Source: an uncultured Pseudomonadota bacterium
GTDB taxonomy: Bacteria; Pseudomonadota; Gammaproteobacteria; Ga0077536
DNA length: 64,000 nucleotides
Reading direction: 5' to 3'
NCBI GenBank assembly: GCA_903825645.1
Contig: CAIKBL010000025.1
Coordinates: 89,417 to 153,416 of the forward strand
Position numbers and translations under genes: made by a program. How positions within the stretch are numbered: position 1 is the stretch's first letter; each line of letters begins with the position of its first letter. The notes under the pieces were generated by a model that worked only from the letters and a program-made list of their open reading frames with translations, was not told the origin of the DNA and did no database searches. Positions 8,611 to 18,210 of the stretch are shown piece by piece.

Positions 8611-10745
8611 GAAGCGTCGATATCGATGTCGGCGGAACGTTCACCGATCTCGTCCTCACCTACGACGATCGGCGGGTCATCGCGAAAGCACCGACGACCC
8701 CCTATGATCTTTCCGTATGTTTCATGAACGTTCTGGAAGATGGCGCCGAGCAGCTTGGTTACAGCACAGAAGAGCTCCTGCCGGACATTGAGGTAGTTCG
8801 TTATTCGACCACCGTAGCAATGAACCGGCTCATTGAGCGCAAGGGTCCAAGACTCGGCCTCATGGCGACCGAAGGTCACGAAGATGCCATTCTGATTGGG
8901 CGAGGGGCCCAATGGGTCGACGGACTGAGAATTGGCGAGCGGCGCAATCTTGCCGCTCAACACAAGCCGACCCCGTTGATTTCCAGACGTATGATCGTAG
9001 GGCTTAAGGAGCGTGTGGATTCGACCGGCTGTATTCTGCGAGAACTCGTAGAGGACGATGTTCGGGAAAAACTTCGCTATCTTATTGACAACGGCGCACG
9101 TGCAATCGCGGTATCACTGTTATGGTCTTTCGCAAATCCTGCACACGAACGTCGGGTTCGGGAAATAATCCGTGAAGAATACAAGGGTTATCATGTCGGT
9201 TATCTCCCCGTCGTCCTCTCCCATGAGGTCGTTGGCAAAGTAGGGGAATACGAGAGAAGCATGACCGCAATCCTTGATGCCTATCTCCAACGCTCCATCA
9301 AACTCGAGATGGAGGCGACGTGGGACCAGCTGCGGGAACGCGGCTACACCGGCAGCTTTCTCCTCACGCACAACACCGGTGGTAGTGCGGAAATGTTTAA
9401 GACGACGGCGTCCCGAACTTATAACGGAGGACCTATCGCAGGTCTCATGGGCTCCTATCATATCGGCCGCACGCTCGGTTACAAAAATGTCATTGCGAGT
9501 GACGTCGGAGGCACCAGCTTTGACGTCGGAATGGTCGTTGATGCGGGCGTCCGGAGCTACGAATTTCGCCCCATCATTGACCGATGGATGGTCGGAATCA
9601 CCATGCTGCAAACCACCACCATGGGCGCGGGCGGTGGTTCAATTGCGCGTTACAACACGCTCCTGAACCGTCTGGAAGTCGGCCCACATAGTGCCGGGGC
9701 GATGCCCGGGCCCGCCTGTTACGACCTCGGCGGCACTGAGCCGACCGTCACGGATGCTGACGTAGTTCTGGGCTACATCTCGCCGGATACCTATTTCGGC
9801 GGACGCATGCCACTCAGCCGGGATAAAGCCTATGCGGCGATTCGCCAGAAAGTAGCTGAGCCGCTCGGCATTTCGGTCGACGAGGCGGCAGCGATGATTC
9901 GGAACATCGTTGAGGAAAACATGGCTTCGGCCATTAAACGCGAAGTTCATTTGCGGGGCTACTATCCAGAAGACTTCGTGCTCTTTGCCTTCGGCGGCGG
10001 TGGTCCGACGCACGTCGCCGGCTATCGGGCCGAAATTCCGGTCGCCGTCATTTTCCCTCAAGCGCCGGTCTTTTGTGCCCTAGGCAGTTCGGTCATGGAT
10101 ATCATGCATGTTTACGAAGTATCGCGACGCATGACGTTTATGGAGGCCATCACGGGAAAATTCTCTACTGACTACGAGAAATTTAACGGTGCGGTTCAGA
10201 ACTTGATCGAGCAGGCTAAAATAGACCTCGCGGCGGAAGGCCTTGCTGTCGACACTGCTATTTTCCAGGTCGAGCTGGACATGCTCTATGGTGGCCAAGT
10301 CCACGTAAAAAGAGTTTCTTCGCCTCACCTGCGCATCGAAAGCGAAGTTCAAATGCGAGAAATTTATGAGGCCTTCGAAAAAGAGTTCTCCGAAGCGTTC
10401 AGTCCACACGTCGTTAATAAACCGGGTGGCGTGCATCTCGAGAATATTATTCTAAAAGCGACGGTGCCAACCGAAAAACTGGAACTACCGATGAGACCAC
10501 TCGGATCAGCCGACGCCAGTAGTGCATTAACCGGCTTCCGCGAAGCATATTGGCCCGAACTGAAAGTCCGCCAGGACACCTCCGTCTATCGTTTTGAGGA
10601 TATGCAACCCGGGCATCACATCGTGGGCCCGGTCATCGTTGACGCGGAGTTCACCACGTTAATCGTACCGCCGGGTCAATTTTTTCATATTGATGCACGC
10701 GGCCTCGGCATTCTGGAGTATTCGAAGAAAGGATCGCGAAAGTGA
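8607..10745 (+). CDS. Hydantoinase/oxoprolinase HyuA-like subunit; ApcC-like
   Basis: 712 aa; 'RSVDIDVGGTFTDLVLTYDDRRVIAKAPTTPYDLS', 'IASDVGGTSFDVGMV', 'MGAGGGSIARY', 'GAMPGPACYDLGGTEPTVTDADVVLGY'; overlaps upstream stop (ATGA). Confidence 0.85.
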   Translation: MRSVDIDVGGTFTDLVLTYDDRRVIAKAPTTPYDLSVCFMNVLEDGAEQLGYSTEELLPDIEVVRYSTTVAMNRLIERKGPRLGLMATEGHEDAILIGRGAQWVDGLRIGERRNLAAQHKPTPLISRRMIVGLKERVDSTGCILRELVEDDVREKLRYLIDNGARAIAVSLLWSFANPAHERRVREIIREEYKGYHVGYLPVVLSHEVVGKVGEYERSMTAILDAYLQRSIKLEMEATWDQLRERGYTGSFLLTHNTGGSAEMFKTTASRTYNGGPIAGLMGSYHIGRTLGYKNVIASDVGGTSFDVGMVVDAGVRSYEFRPIIDRWMVGITMLQTTTMGAGGGSIARYNTLLNRLEVGPHSAGAMPGPACYDLGGTEPTVTDADVVLGYISPDTYFGGRMPLSRDKAYAAIRQKVAEPLGISVDEAAAMIRNIVEENMASAIKREVHLRGYYPEDFVLFAFGGGGPTHVAGYRAEIPVAVIFPQAPVFCALGSSVMDIMHVYEVSRRMTFMEAITGKFSTDYEKFNGAVQNLIEQAKIDLAAEGLAVDTAIFQVELDMLYGGQVHVKRVSSPHLRIESEVQMREIYEAFEKEFSEAFSPHVVNKPGGVHLENIILKATVPTEKLELPMRPLGSADASSALTGFREAYWPELKVRQDTSVYRFEDMQPGHHIVGPVIVDAEFTTLIVPPGQFFHIDARGLGILEYSKKGSRK

Positions 10746-12793
10746 GTTACCCCACCGTAGAAGAAAAACTTGCGTCGCTAAAAATCACACCGGCGACGCC
10801 GCACGAACTACGATGCATGGAAAAAGTATCGCGCGGTTCTTATGAAATTGCCGTTCAGCGTACGGCTGATATCCTAGACGAGGGCTACGAAATATTTATG
10901 CGCTCTTCGCGCAGTTCTATGGGCGTGGCTGGTGATTCTATAGTCGCCATGTTCAGTGCACACGGCGATCTCGTGAATGCGTCTGCCGGCACTTACCTTC
11001 ACGCCATCATCCCGCCTATTGTCATCAAGTATATTTTGAAAAAATACCGGGAAAATCCCGGTATAAACGATGGCGATATTTTCTACACGAATGATGCCCT
11101 TTACGGAGGAATCCATAACCCCGATCAAGTCGCGATCATGCCAGTTTTCCATGCTGGGGAGCTTGTCGCTTGGACCGCGGCCTTGTCCCACACGACCGAA
11201 ACGGGCGCTTGCGAGCCCGGCGGGATGCCGTTATCTGCTACTTCACGTTTTGAAGAAGGGATGAATCTTCCTCCGATGAAAATCGGTCAAAATTTCCGCA
11301 TCAATAATGACATTATCGAGTTATTTTCAGCGTTCGGGATTCGGGCGGAGGCGAATGTCACGGTTGATCTGAAAGCACGCTGTACAACGGCGGATCGGGT
11401 CCGTACTCGTTTGGTTGAGATGTGTGAGCGGGAGGGCGCTGATTTTGTGACGGGCTTGTTTCGACGGATGCTGATAGAAGCCGAAACAGGCGCACGTAAG
11501 CGTCTCATGACATGGCCGGACGGTGTTTATCGTTGTGTGACATTCAGTGATGCGGCGGGGCTAAAACGTGGCCTTATTCGCAACTGCTTTCTAACCATGA
11601 CTAAACGAGCCGATCACCTCACGATAGATTTCACGGGGACAAGTCCCGAAAACCTGTCCAGCTACAACGCACACCCACAAGCCGTGATTGGGCATCTGGC
11701 TAATTACATTTATGAGTATGTGTTCCATGACCTGCCAATTTCGAGTGCAACGTTTGCACCGCTTGACTTTATATTCCCAGAAGCAAGTTGCTTGTCCCCA
11801 ACGCCTCGCGCAGCTACCAGCAACGCGGTAATGATTTGCACGGGTGCTATGAGCGCCATTGCGAACTGCATTTCGCGGGCCCGTTTCCCGAGTGAAGATT
11901 GGCACCAAACCACCGCTTCCATGGGTAACGGCGGTAATGCGCCGGTCATAGCCGGCACTTCCCAATGGCAAATGCCGTTCGCCGACATGATCGCCTATAC
12001 GATCAATACTGAAGGCCAGGGTGCTCGTTGTACGCATGACGGGATGGATGCCTACGGATTCCCGTGGTGCGCTTTTGGTCGCGCGCCTGATGTTGAGAGT
12101 ATGGAGAACGAATTCCCGATGCTGGTGCCTTTTAGCCAGCACTGGCCGGACTCCGGCGGACACGGAAAATTTCGTGGCGGGTGCGGCACCACTCAGTTTT
12201 GGTCAGTCCATCATGTGCCCATGCTGTTTTTCCTCTCGATCGCTGACAACAGTTCATTGCAAACGCCGCAGCCGCTGTTCGGCGGCTACGCGCCACCGAC
12301 AGTTCCCGGTATCACGATAAAAGACACGAAGGTTACCGAGCTGCTTGCCCGACTTGACGACGGTACACTTGATTTTCATGCGCTTATCCGCGGTGACTTT
12401 GGCGAGGTGCAAACGGAGCCTAATGGGCGCTCTGCCAGACCGGTAGAAGCTGATAAGACAATCTCCGTCCTAATGTCTACTGGCGGCGCAGGCTATGGCG
12501 ATCCACTCGATCGAGATCCCGCTCTCGTCCAAAAAGATTTGCTAGCCGGTTTGTGCTCAGCATGGAGCGCAAGAGAGATCTATCAGGTTGTTTGGGATCC
12601 CGTTCGCGAACGGGTGGATGTGCCCGCGACTGAATCGGCGCGGGAGGCGACCCGGAAAAGAAGACTCGCCAGAGGCAAGCCTTATGTGGAGTTTGAGAAA
12701 GAATGGTCCAAGCGAAAACCGCCCGAAGAGATCATGAATCTCTATGGCTCTTGGCCCGATGCAAAACCACTTGCGCCAGTATTCCGACCCTAG
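10742..12793 (+). CDS. Hydantoinase B / oxoprolinase (HyuB-like) subunit; ApcD-like
   Basis: 683 aa; 'ADILDEGYEIFMRSSRSSMGVAGDSIVAMFSAHGDLV', 'GDIFYTNDALYGGIHNPDQVAIMPVFHAGELVAWTAALSH'; GTG start overlapping upstream TGA. Confidence 0.85.
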   Translation: MSYPTVEEKLASLKITPATPHELRCMEKVSRGSYEIAVQRTADILDEGYEIFMRSSRSSMGVAGDSIVAMFSAHGDLVNASAGTYLHAIIPPIVIKYILKKYRENPGINDGDIFYTNDALYGGIHNPDQVAIMPVFHAGELVAWTAALSHTTETGACEPGGMPLSATSRFEEGMNLPPMKIGQNFRINNDIIELFSAFGIRAEANVTVDLKARCTTADRVRTRLVEMCEREGADFVTGLFRRMLIEAETGARKRLMTWPDGVYRCVTFSDAAGLKRGLIRNCFLTMTKRADHLTIDFTGTSPENLSSYNAHPQAVIGHLANYIYEYVFHDLPISSATFAPLDFIFPEASCLSPTPRAATSNAVMICTGAMSAIANCISRARFPSEDWHQTTASMGNGGNAPVIAGTSQWQMPFADMIAYTINTEGQGARCTHDGMDAYGFPWCAFGRAPDVESMENEFPMLVPFSQHWPDSGGHGKFRGGCGTTQFWSVHHVPMLFFLSIADNSSLQTPQPLFGGYAPPTVPGITIKDTKVTELLARLDDGTLDFHALIRGDFGEVQTEPNGRSARPVEADKTISVLMSTGGAGYGDPLDRDPALVQKDLLAGLCSAWSAREIYQVVWDPVRERVDVPATESAREATRKRRLARGKPYVEFEKEWSKRKPPEEIMNLYGSWPDAKPLAPVFRP

Positions 12794-12812
12794 TGCTGAA
12801 TGGATCTGACAG

Positions 12813-13538
12813 ATGATTAATCGCCCACCCCGGCGGCGGCTCCAGGCCCTTGCGCAAGGACGAGGTGCACAGGAGCGCCTTGCCGCACTACTGGCCTTTG
12901 ATGCGGCCGCGCAGATTTCGGCGCGCCCTCTAGAGGAATTTCATCGAGATCCAACCCAGCTAGCAAATGGGCTCAGCGAATTGCAGCGCGCGCTAGGTAG
13001 CGACGTCATCTGCTGCGCTTTGGCTGATAACTTCGAAAAGGATTCGGTCGGGAGTTCAACTTTTTCCCTAGAGGCGATACTCGTACCAGGGACACGGGGC
13101 GCAGCGAGTCTCGAGGCCTGCCGACGCCTGAGAGCGACCGCAGGAGAATCATGCGTGTTACTGGCGGGTCTCACCGGACCGGCCACGCTAGCGGCGCAAT
13201 TCGCCACAGACCTTTCCACCGCCGGCGAGGTGTTCACCTCACTCGCGAAAGCGTTCTGTGCTGCCGGCGCCGATTTAATTCTCGTGTTCGATGCCGCGCT
13301 ACCGACGGATCTCGGTCAATGGGCTGACACGCTCAAAACTGCCGGTAATATTGCGCGTTTTCACCGCGCACTCGCCATGCAGTGGGACTCTGCGGCACCA
13401 CTGCCACAACCCGCAAAAATTCCTCTGTTTGCACCATCAAAAGGCCTAGCCGGGATCACCGTCACGACCGAAATCGCTGCTCCAGATGTCAGTCTCGAAC
13501 ATCTAAAAGCCTGGATAACCGCAGTAAGCGCCGAATAG
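12813..13538 (+). CDS. Small cluster protein in the ApcE position; no recognisable catalytic motif
   Basis: 241 aa ORF sandwiched tightly between the HyuB-like and CoA-ligase genes on the same strand. Confidence 0.6.
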   Translation: MINRPPRRRLQALAQGRGAQERLAALLAFDAAAQISARPLEEFHRDPTQLANGLSELQRALGSDVICCALADNFEKDSVGSSTFSLEAILVPGTRGAASLEACRRLRATAGESCVLLAGLTGPATLAAQFATDLSTAGEVFTSLAKAFCAAGADLILVFDAALPTDLGQWADTLKTAGNIARFHRALAMQWDSAAPLPQPAKIPLFAPSKGLAGITVTTEIAAPDVSLEHLKAWITAVSAE

Positions 13539-13575
13539 GTACTGTTTTTCCCGTACATTGGAGAGTGAGGCTTTC

Positions 13576-14898
13576 ATGACCGGTTCCTATTGGAATGCCG
13601 CTGCAGAAACTGCAACGCCTGAAGTTGTTCGCGAACTTCATTTTCGCAAGCTCAAAGCGCAGATTGCGTATCTCTGGAACTTCTCGCCCTTTTACCGCGA
13701 AAAGCTGGAACACGCGGATCTAGTGCCTAATAGGCTTCGCTCACTCGACGATCTTTCGCTTTTTCCGTTTACCGAAAAACATGAATTGCGCGAGTCACAG
13801 CTTGCCGAGCCCCCCTTGGGCAGACACCGCGCATGCCCCGCTGACGCCGTGCGGCGAATTTATTCCACCAGCGGTACAACCGGACGACCGACCTACATAG
13901 GCCTTACGGCACAGGATATTAACGGGTGGAAGGAAGCCGCCCTACGTGCTTTCTGGACGGCCGGACTCAGGCCTGGCGCCATTGTGCCGATAGTCGTGTC
14001 TCCGTTTGTCGTGGCCGCCTCCTATGCTGACGCATTTGAGACCATCGGCACCTGTATTCCCGTTGGGGTCAATATGACTGACCGACTAATCGATGCTTTT
14101 CGCTTTGCAAAAGCGGATAGTCTTTTGTGTACTTCTTCCTATCCACTCCATTTTGCAGCGGCCCTCATTCAACGCGGAATCGATCCCCGTACCCTTGGTC
14201 TGAAACGAATTTTCGCTGGCGGAGAGCCTGGCGCGTCAATCCCCTCGGTCCGTAAACAGATAGAAGATTGCTTTGATTGTCGGATCCTTGAGGTATCGGG
14301 CAATGGTGATTACAGCGGAATGGCTTGGGCAGAATGTGAGCATCGACGCGGAATGCACTTTGTGGCACAGGGATTAATCCATCCGGAACTAATCGATCCG
14401 GAAAGTGGCAACTCGATTGATATCGAAGCAGGCGCGCAAGGTGAACTGGTCTGTACCAGCCTTGACCGGGAATGTATTCCTTTACTGCGTTTTCGGACCC
14501 GCGATCATGTCATCGTGACACAGACCGACTGCGCTTGCGGCAGAACAGGATTTGGCATCCGGATCATCGGCAGAACGGACGACATGCTCATTATACGTGG
14601 CGTCAACGTCTATCCGTCCGCCGTACGGGATGTCATCGCGAGCTTTTCTCCAGAAACCAATGGCATGATGGAAATCCAGTTATCGGCCGCCCCGCCGCAA
14701 GGCTGGGAGCCTCCGCTACAAATCAAGGTGGAAACGACGGGACAAAACGACGTGGAAAATGTCCGGTTGAAGGCAGCCATTGAGACATCCCTCAGGGATA
14801 AATTGATTTTTCGTGCGGAAATAACTCTGGTACCGGTCGGCACGCTCCCACGATATGAGTACAAGGCAAAATTGGTGAAAAAGTGCTACGAGGAATAG
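13576..14898 (+). CDS. PaaK-type AMP-forming acyl/aryl-CoA ligase (possible beta-ketoacid-CoA ligase)
   Basis: 'IYSTSGTTGRPTYIGLT', 'FRTRDHVIVTQTDCACGRTGFGIRIIGRTDDMLIIRGVNVYPSAV' are phenylacetate-CoA ligase family signatures. Confidence 0.88.
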   Translation: MTGSYWNAAAETATPEVVRELHFRKLKAQIAYLWNFSPFYREKLEHADLVPNRLRSLDDLSLFPFTEKHELRESQLAEPPLGRHRACPADAVRRIYSTSGTTGRPTYIGLTAQDINGWKEAALRAFWTAGLRPGAIVPIVVSPFVVAASYADAFETIGTCIPVGVNMTDRLIDAFRFAKADSLLCTSSYPLHFAAALIQRGIDPRTLGLKRIFAGGEPGASIPSVRKQIEDCFDCRILEVSGNGDYSGMAWAECEHRRGMHFVAQGLIHPELIDPESGNSIDIEAGAQGELVCTSLDRECIPLLRFRTRDHVIVTQTDCACGRTGFGIRIIGRTDDMLIIRGVNVYPSAVRDVIASFSPETNGMMEIQLSAAPPQGWEPPLQIKVETTGQNDVENVRLKAAIETSLRDKLIFRAEITLVPVGTLPRYEYKAKLVKKCYEE

Positions 14899-15190
14899 AA
14901 AAGGCAAGCACGACTGCTTGATCGCGGCGTCAAATGGGGACCAATGACTATCCCGGAACGCCGAAAGTAACGAAAACTTGTCCTGCCGAACAGAACGAGA
15001 TCACCGGTTCGATAGGGCCACTGGAAAGGTCTTGCACGACCCCGGCAGGTCGACTGTTCGTCAAAACTGGTCGAGCATCCGGCCCAGACGCGTTAGTATG
15101 CGCTGCCACAACCTCGAGATGAGAGGATATGGGTACATCCTTCATCTGGAACTTTCGGTTCCCAATCCAACACTGGACATTCAGGCCGTC

Positions 15191-16378
15191 ATGAAAATTC
15201 ACCGCGTCATACTCAAAATTGGGCGCGAGAAAGCCCTGCTCCGCCGTCATCCCTGGATTTTTTCAGGCGCCATTGCCCGGATAGACGGCTCCCCACAACC
15301 TGGGCATACCGTCCGTGTCGAGGCTGGCGATGGGCGATTTCTCGGATGGGGGGCCTACAGCGCCACCTCCCAAATCTCGGTGCGAATATGGAGCTTCGAT
15401 GAGGCGAATACCCTAGATGCAACTCTAATCGCGAGCAAAGTTCAGCGTGCTGTCGCACGTCGGGCGCGGCTATCTCGAACCCATGACGCTGTCCGCCTTA
15501 TCAATGCAGAGGCAGATGGCTTGCCGGGCATTATCTGCGATCGCTACGGCAGCCATCTGGTGTTGCAACTCTCGAGTGCCGGGGCGGCGCATTGGAGGGG
15601 AGACATCGTTGACAACCTAGTGACGGCAACGGGCCTGACGCATGTGTTTGAGCGCTCTGATGCCGAAGTGATGGCGCTTGAGGGACTCACGGAACAAGTC
15701 GGACCATTACGGGGTGAAGCACCGGATTTCGCACTCCCCATCAACGAGGGTGATCTCCGCTACGTGGTAAGCGTAACCCATGGCCATAAAACCGGTTTCT
15801 ATCTCGATCAACGGGATAATCGGCGTCTCGTGAGGAGCGTCGCGGATGTAGAGGATGTTCTCGATTGTTTTTGTTACACCGGTGGTTTCACCTTAAACGC
15901 GCTCGCGGGGGGTGCCCGCCACGTTACAGCAGTGGACGGATCAGCTGACGCCTTAGGACTGGCACAGACCCATATTGGCTTAAACGGCCTTAACGCAGAG
16001 CGGGTCGACTTAATAGAAGATGATGTGTTCAAGCGGCTGCGGAAACTGCGCGATCAAGCGCGTACATTTGACCTGATTGTCCTCGACCCGCCAAAGTTTG
16101 CGCCGACCGCAGCGCTCGCCGCCCGAGCCGCTCGCGGATATAAGGACATCAATCTGCTTGCATTCAAACTATTGAAGCCCGGCGGGCTTTTGTTCACTTT
16201 CTCGTGCTCTGGTGGGGTTAGTCGAGATCTTTTTCAAAAAATCGTGGCAGGCGCCGCATTGGATGCCGGCGTTGACGCGCAACTTCTCCGTCATCTGGGT
16301 GCCGGCGATGACCATCCCGTCGCGTTGAATTTTCCAGAAGGGGACTACTTGAAAGGGTTGATGATTCAGGTCGCCTAA
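15191..16378 (+). CDS. rlmI: Class I SAM-dependent rRNA methyltransferase, RlmI-like (PUA + MTase)
   Basis: Internal start MKIHRVILKIGREKALLRRHPWIFSGAI; 'KTGFYLDQRDNRRLV', 'VLDCFCYTGGFTLNAL', 'LIVLDPPKFAP'. Confidence 0.85.
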   Translation: MKIHRVILKIGREKALLRRHPWIFSGAIARIDGSPQPGHTVRVEAGDGRFLGWGAYSATSQISVRIWSFDEANTLDATLIASKVQRAVARRARLSRTHDAVRLINAEADGLPGIICDRYGSHLVLQLSSAGAAHWRGDIVDNLVTATGLTHVFERSDAEVMALEGLTEQVGPLRGEAPDFALPINEGDLRYVVSVTHGHKTGFYLDQRDNRRLVRSVADVEDVLDCFCYTGGFTLNALAGGARHVTAVDGSADALGLAQTHIGLNGLNAERVDLIEDDVFKRLRKLRDQARTFDLIVLDPPKFAPTAALAARAARGYKDINLLAFKLLKPGGLLFTFSCSGGVSRDLFQKIVAGAALDAGVDAQLLRHLGAGDDHPVALNFPEGDYLKGLMIQVA

Positions 16379-16515
16379 TCGTGCGTAGTTCAGCCGCCGC
16401 GCCGAGGCAGTTTGCATACGCAACTGAGCGCGCGCTTCTTTCCCGGCCAGCGCGCGAAGCGTGTCACAAACCAGGTGTCGACGTAACCATACGGAGAAAA
16501 TGATCGGATGTTTCC

Positions 16516-17136
16516 ATGAGCACCCCTGACCGATCCCCGTTGGAGTTCTATTTCGATTTCCTGTCACCCTTCGGCTACTTTGCCAGCCTGCGTGTTGATG
16601 CGCTGGCAGCACGCCATCGTCGGGAAATCGTCTGGAAGCCTATGCTGCTGGGGATTTCAGTCCTGAAAGTTATGAAACTACAACCGATTCTCGACACGCC
16701 GTTGAAGGGCTCCTACATCAGACAAGAGGCCACGCGTTACATGCGTCGGCATCGCCTTACGCTGCGCCGAGAATTAAAGACCCCCACGATGAATCCGCTG
16801 CCTGTCGCCCGTCTATTCGCTTGGTTGTCCGTACATGCGCATCCTTATGCGAAACCCTTCGCTAAGGCCGCCTACCATGCCTATTGGCAGGAGGAAATGG
16901 ACATTTGTACGCCAGAAACATTAGCCCCGCTCGCCCGTACCATCGGTTTGCCCGAGAACGTTTTCGCTGAAGCAATCGCGGATCCACAGGCCAGCCAACT
17001 CCTGCGCCGGGCTATCGACGCAGGGCTTGAGCTCGGTGTATTTGGCTCTCCATTTTTTCGAATAGACGGCGAGCCCTTCTTCGGCTGCGACAAACTCGAA
17101 CTTATCGATGACTGGCTGACTCAGGACGGCTGGTAA
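16516..17136 (+). CDS. 2-hydroxychromene-2-carboxylate isomerase / DsbA-family protein
   Basis: 'LEFYFDFLSPFGYFASLRVDALAARHRREIVWKPMLLG', 'GVFGSPFFRIDGEPFFGCDKLELIDDWL'. Confidence 0.85.
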   Translation: MSTPDRSPLEFYFDFLSPFGYFASLRVDALAARHRREIVWKPMLLGISVLKVMKLQPILDTPLKGSYIRQEATRYMRRHRLTLRRELKTPTMNPLPVARLFAWLSVHAHPYAKPFAKAAYHAYWQEEMDICTPETLAPLARTIGLPENVFAEAIADPQASQLLRRAIDAGLELGVFGSPFFRIDGEPFFGCDKLELIDDWLTQDGW

Positions 17137-17152
17137 CAGGGAGACGACGAGC

Positions 17153-17368
17153 ATGCGTTGGTTCAGAAGGTTCTTGACCCTCCTTGCCGCCGCTGTTTTA
17201 TTCCTGCTGGCTTCCTTTCTGGGCGGCATGACAAACAGCGTCATTGATGGACTCCATCTTACCCAGCGTAACCTGTGGTGGGGTGGATCGGCGGGTCTGA
17301 TTTTGATTATTGTCGGAATCTTGAGGACGTGGCGCCGTCGCCCCTCCTCTCCCCCGCTGAACAAATGA
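17153..17368 (+). CDS. Small two-TM hypothetical membrane protein
   Basis: 71 aa, two hydrophobic segments; follows upstream gene by 16 nt. Confidence 0.5.
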   Translation: MRWFRRFLTLLAAAVLFLLASFLGGMTNSVIDGLHLTQRNLWWGGSAGLILIIVGILRTWRRRPSSPPLNK

Positions 17369-17473
17369 ATCAATGTCTTGGGCTTGACGCCCAACCCGCG
17401 CGCGCCTAACGTGGCCATCCCTGCAGTCCTCGAACTGCTCGTTCAATCACCTGTGCCCTAGGAGGTCGTTTTC

Positions 17474-18124
17474 ATGAAGTTGATAGATTCTTTTGGTCCG
17501 AATCCTCGTGTTGTCCGCATGTTCATCGCAGAAAAGGATATCACCCTCCCCAGCGAGCAGGTCGACATTCTGGCTGGCGATAACCGCAAAGAAGGCTATC
17601 TGAAGCGCAATCCGGGCGGGCAGATGCCCGCACTAGAGCTCGACGATGGCTCCTTCATCGCCGAAACTGCTGTTATTTGCGAGTATCTAGAAGAAAAATA
17701 TCCTGACCACACGCGTATTGGTAAAACTGCGGAAGAGCGTGCCCATGCACGGCTCTGGCAGCGTCGGGTAGAACTCAACATTACCGAGAATATGTATAAC
17801 GGTTTTCGCTATGCCGAAGGCTATGAAATGTTCAAAGACCGTTTGCATTGCATTCCGGCGGCAGCGGCAGACCTTAAAGCCGTTGCCCAAGAAAAGCTCA
17901 AGTGGCTTGATAGTCTGATGGGCAACCAGCCGTTTATCTGCGGCAACGAGCCACGCTTCGTCGACATCACCCTGTATTGCTGCCTGGATTTTATGCAGGG
18001 CGTAGGTCAGGCACTAAATCCTGATCTAAAAAATATCGGCGCCTGGTTTGCCCGGATGGCGGCCCGGCCTAGCGCCGCGGCGAGTCTCCATCCGGCGTCC
18101 GAGCAGGTCAAAATGCGCGGTTGA
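17474..18124 (+). CDS. Glutathione S-transferase family protein
   Basis: 'MKLIDSFGPNPRVVRMFIAEKDITLPSEQVDI...NPGGQMPALELDDGSFIAETAVICEYLEEKYPD'. Confidence 0.9.
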   Translation: MKLIDSFGPNPRVVRMFIAEKDITLPSEQVDILAGDNRKEGYLKRNPGGQMPALELDDGSFIAETAVICEYLEEKYPDHTRIGKTAEERAHARLWQRRVELNITENMYNGFRYAEGYEMFKDRLHCIPAAAADLKAVAQEKLKWLDSLMGNQPFICGNEPRFVDITLYCCLDFMQGVGQALNPDLKNIGAWFARMAARPSAAASLHPASEQVKMRG

Positions 18125-18146
18125 TTTAATCACGTCGCTTACTTCA

Positions 18147-18174
18147 AGCGGGGCCGACAAGGGCCTCGCTTTTT
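18147..18174 (+). terminator. Rho-independent terminator after the GST gene
   Basis: AGCGGGGCC-gacaag-GGCCTCGCT then T-run; one G-T wobble. Confidence 0.7.
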
Positions 18175-18210
18175 AGGACACGTCATCCACTCCGCTTTTC
18201 CTGTCGACCT

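Noticed and set aside
11591-12163. 190-aa antisense ORF inside the HyuB-like gene
   Set aside because: Antisense shadow of a clear coding gene in GC-rich sequence.
14905-14920. Small hairpin CAAGCA-CGAC-TGCTTG after the CoA-ligase gene
   Set aside because: Short stem and no T-run; insufficient for a terminator call.
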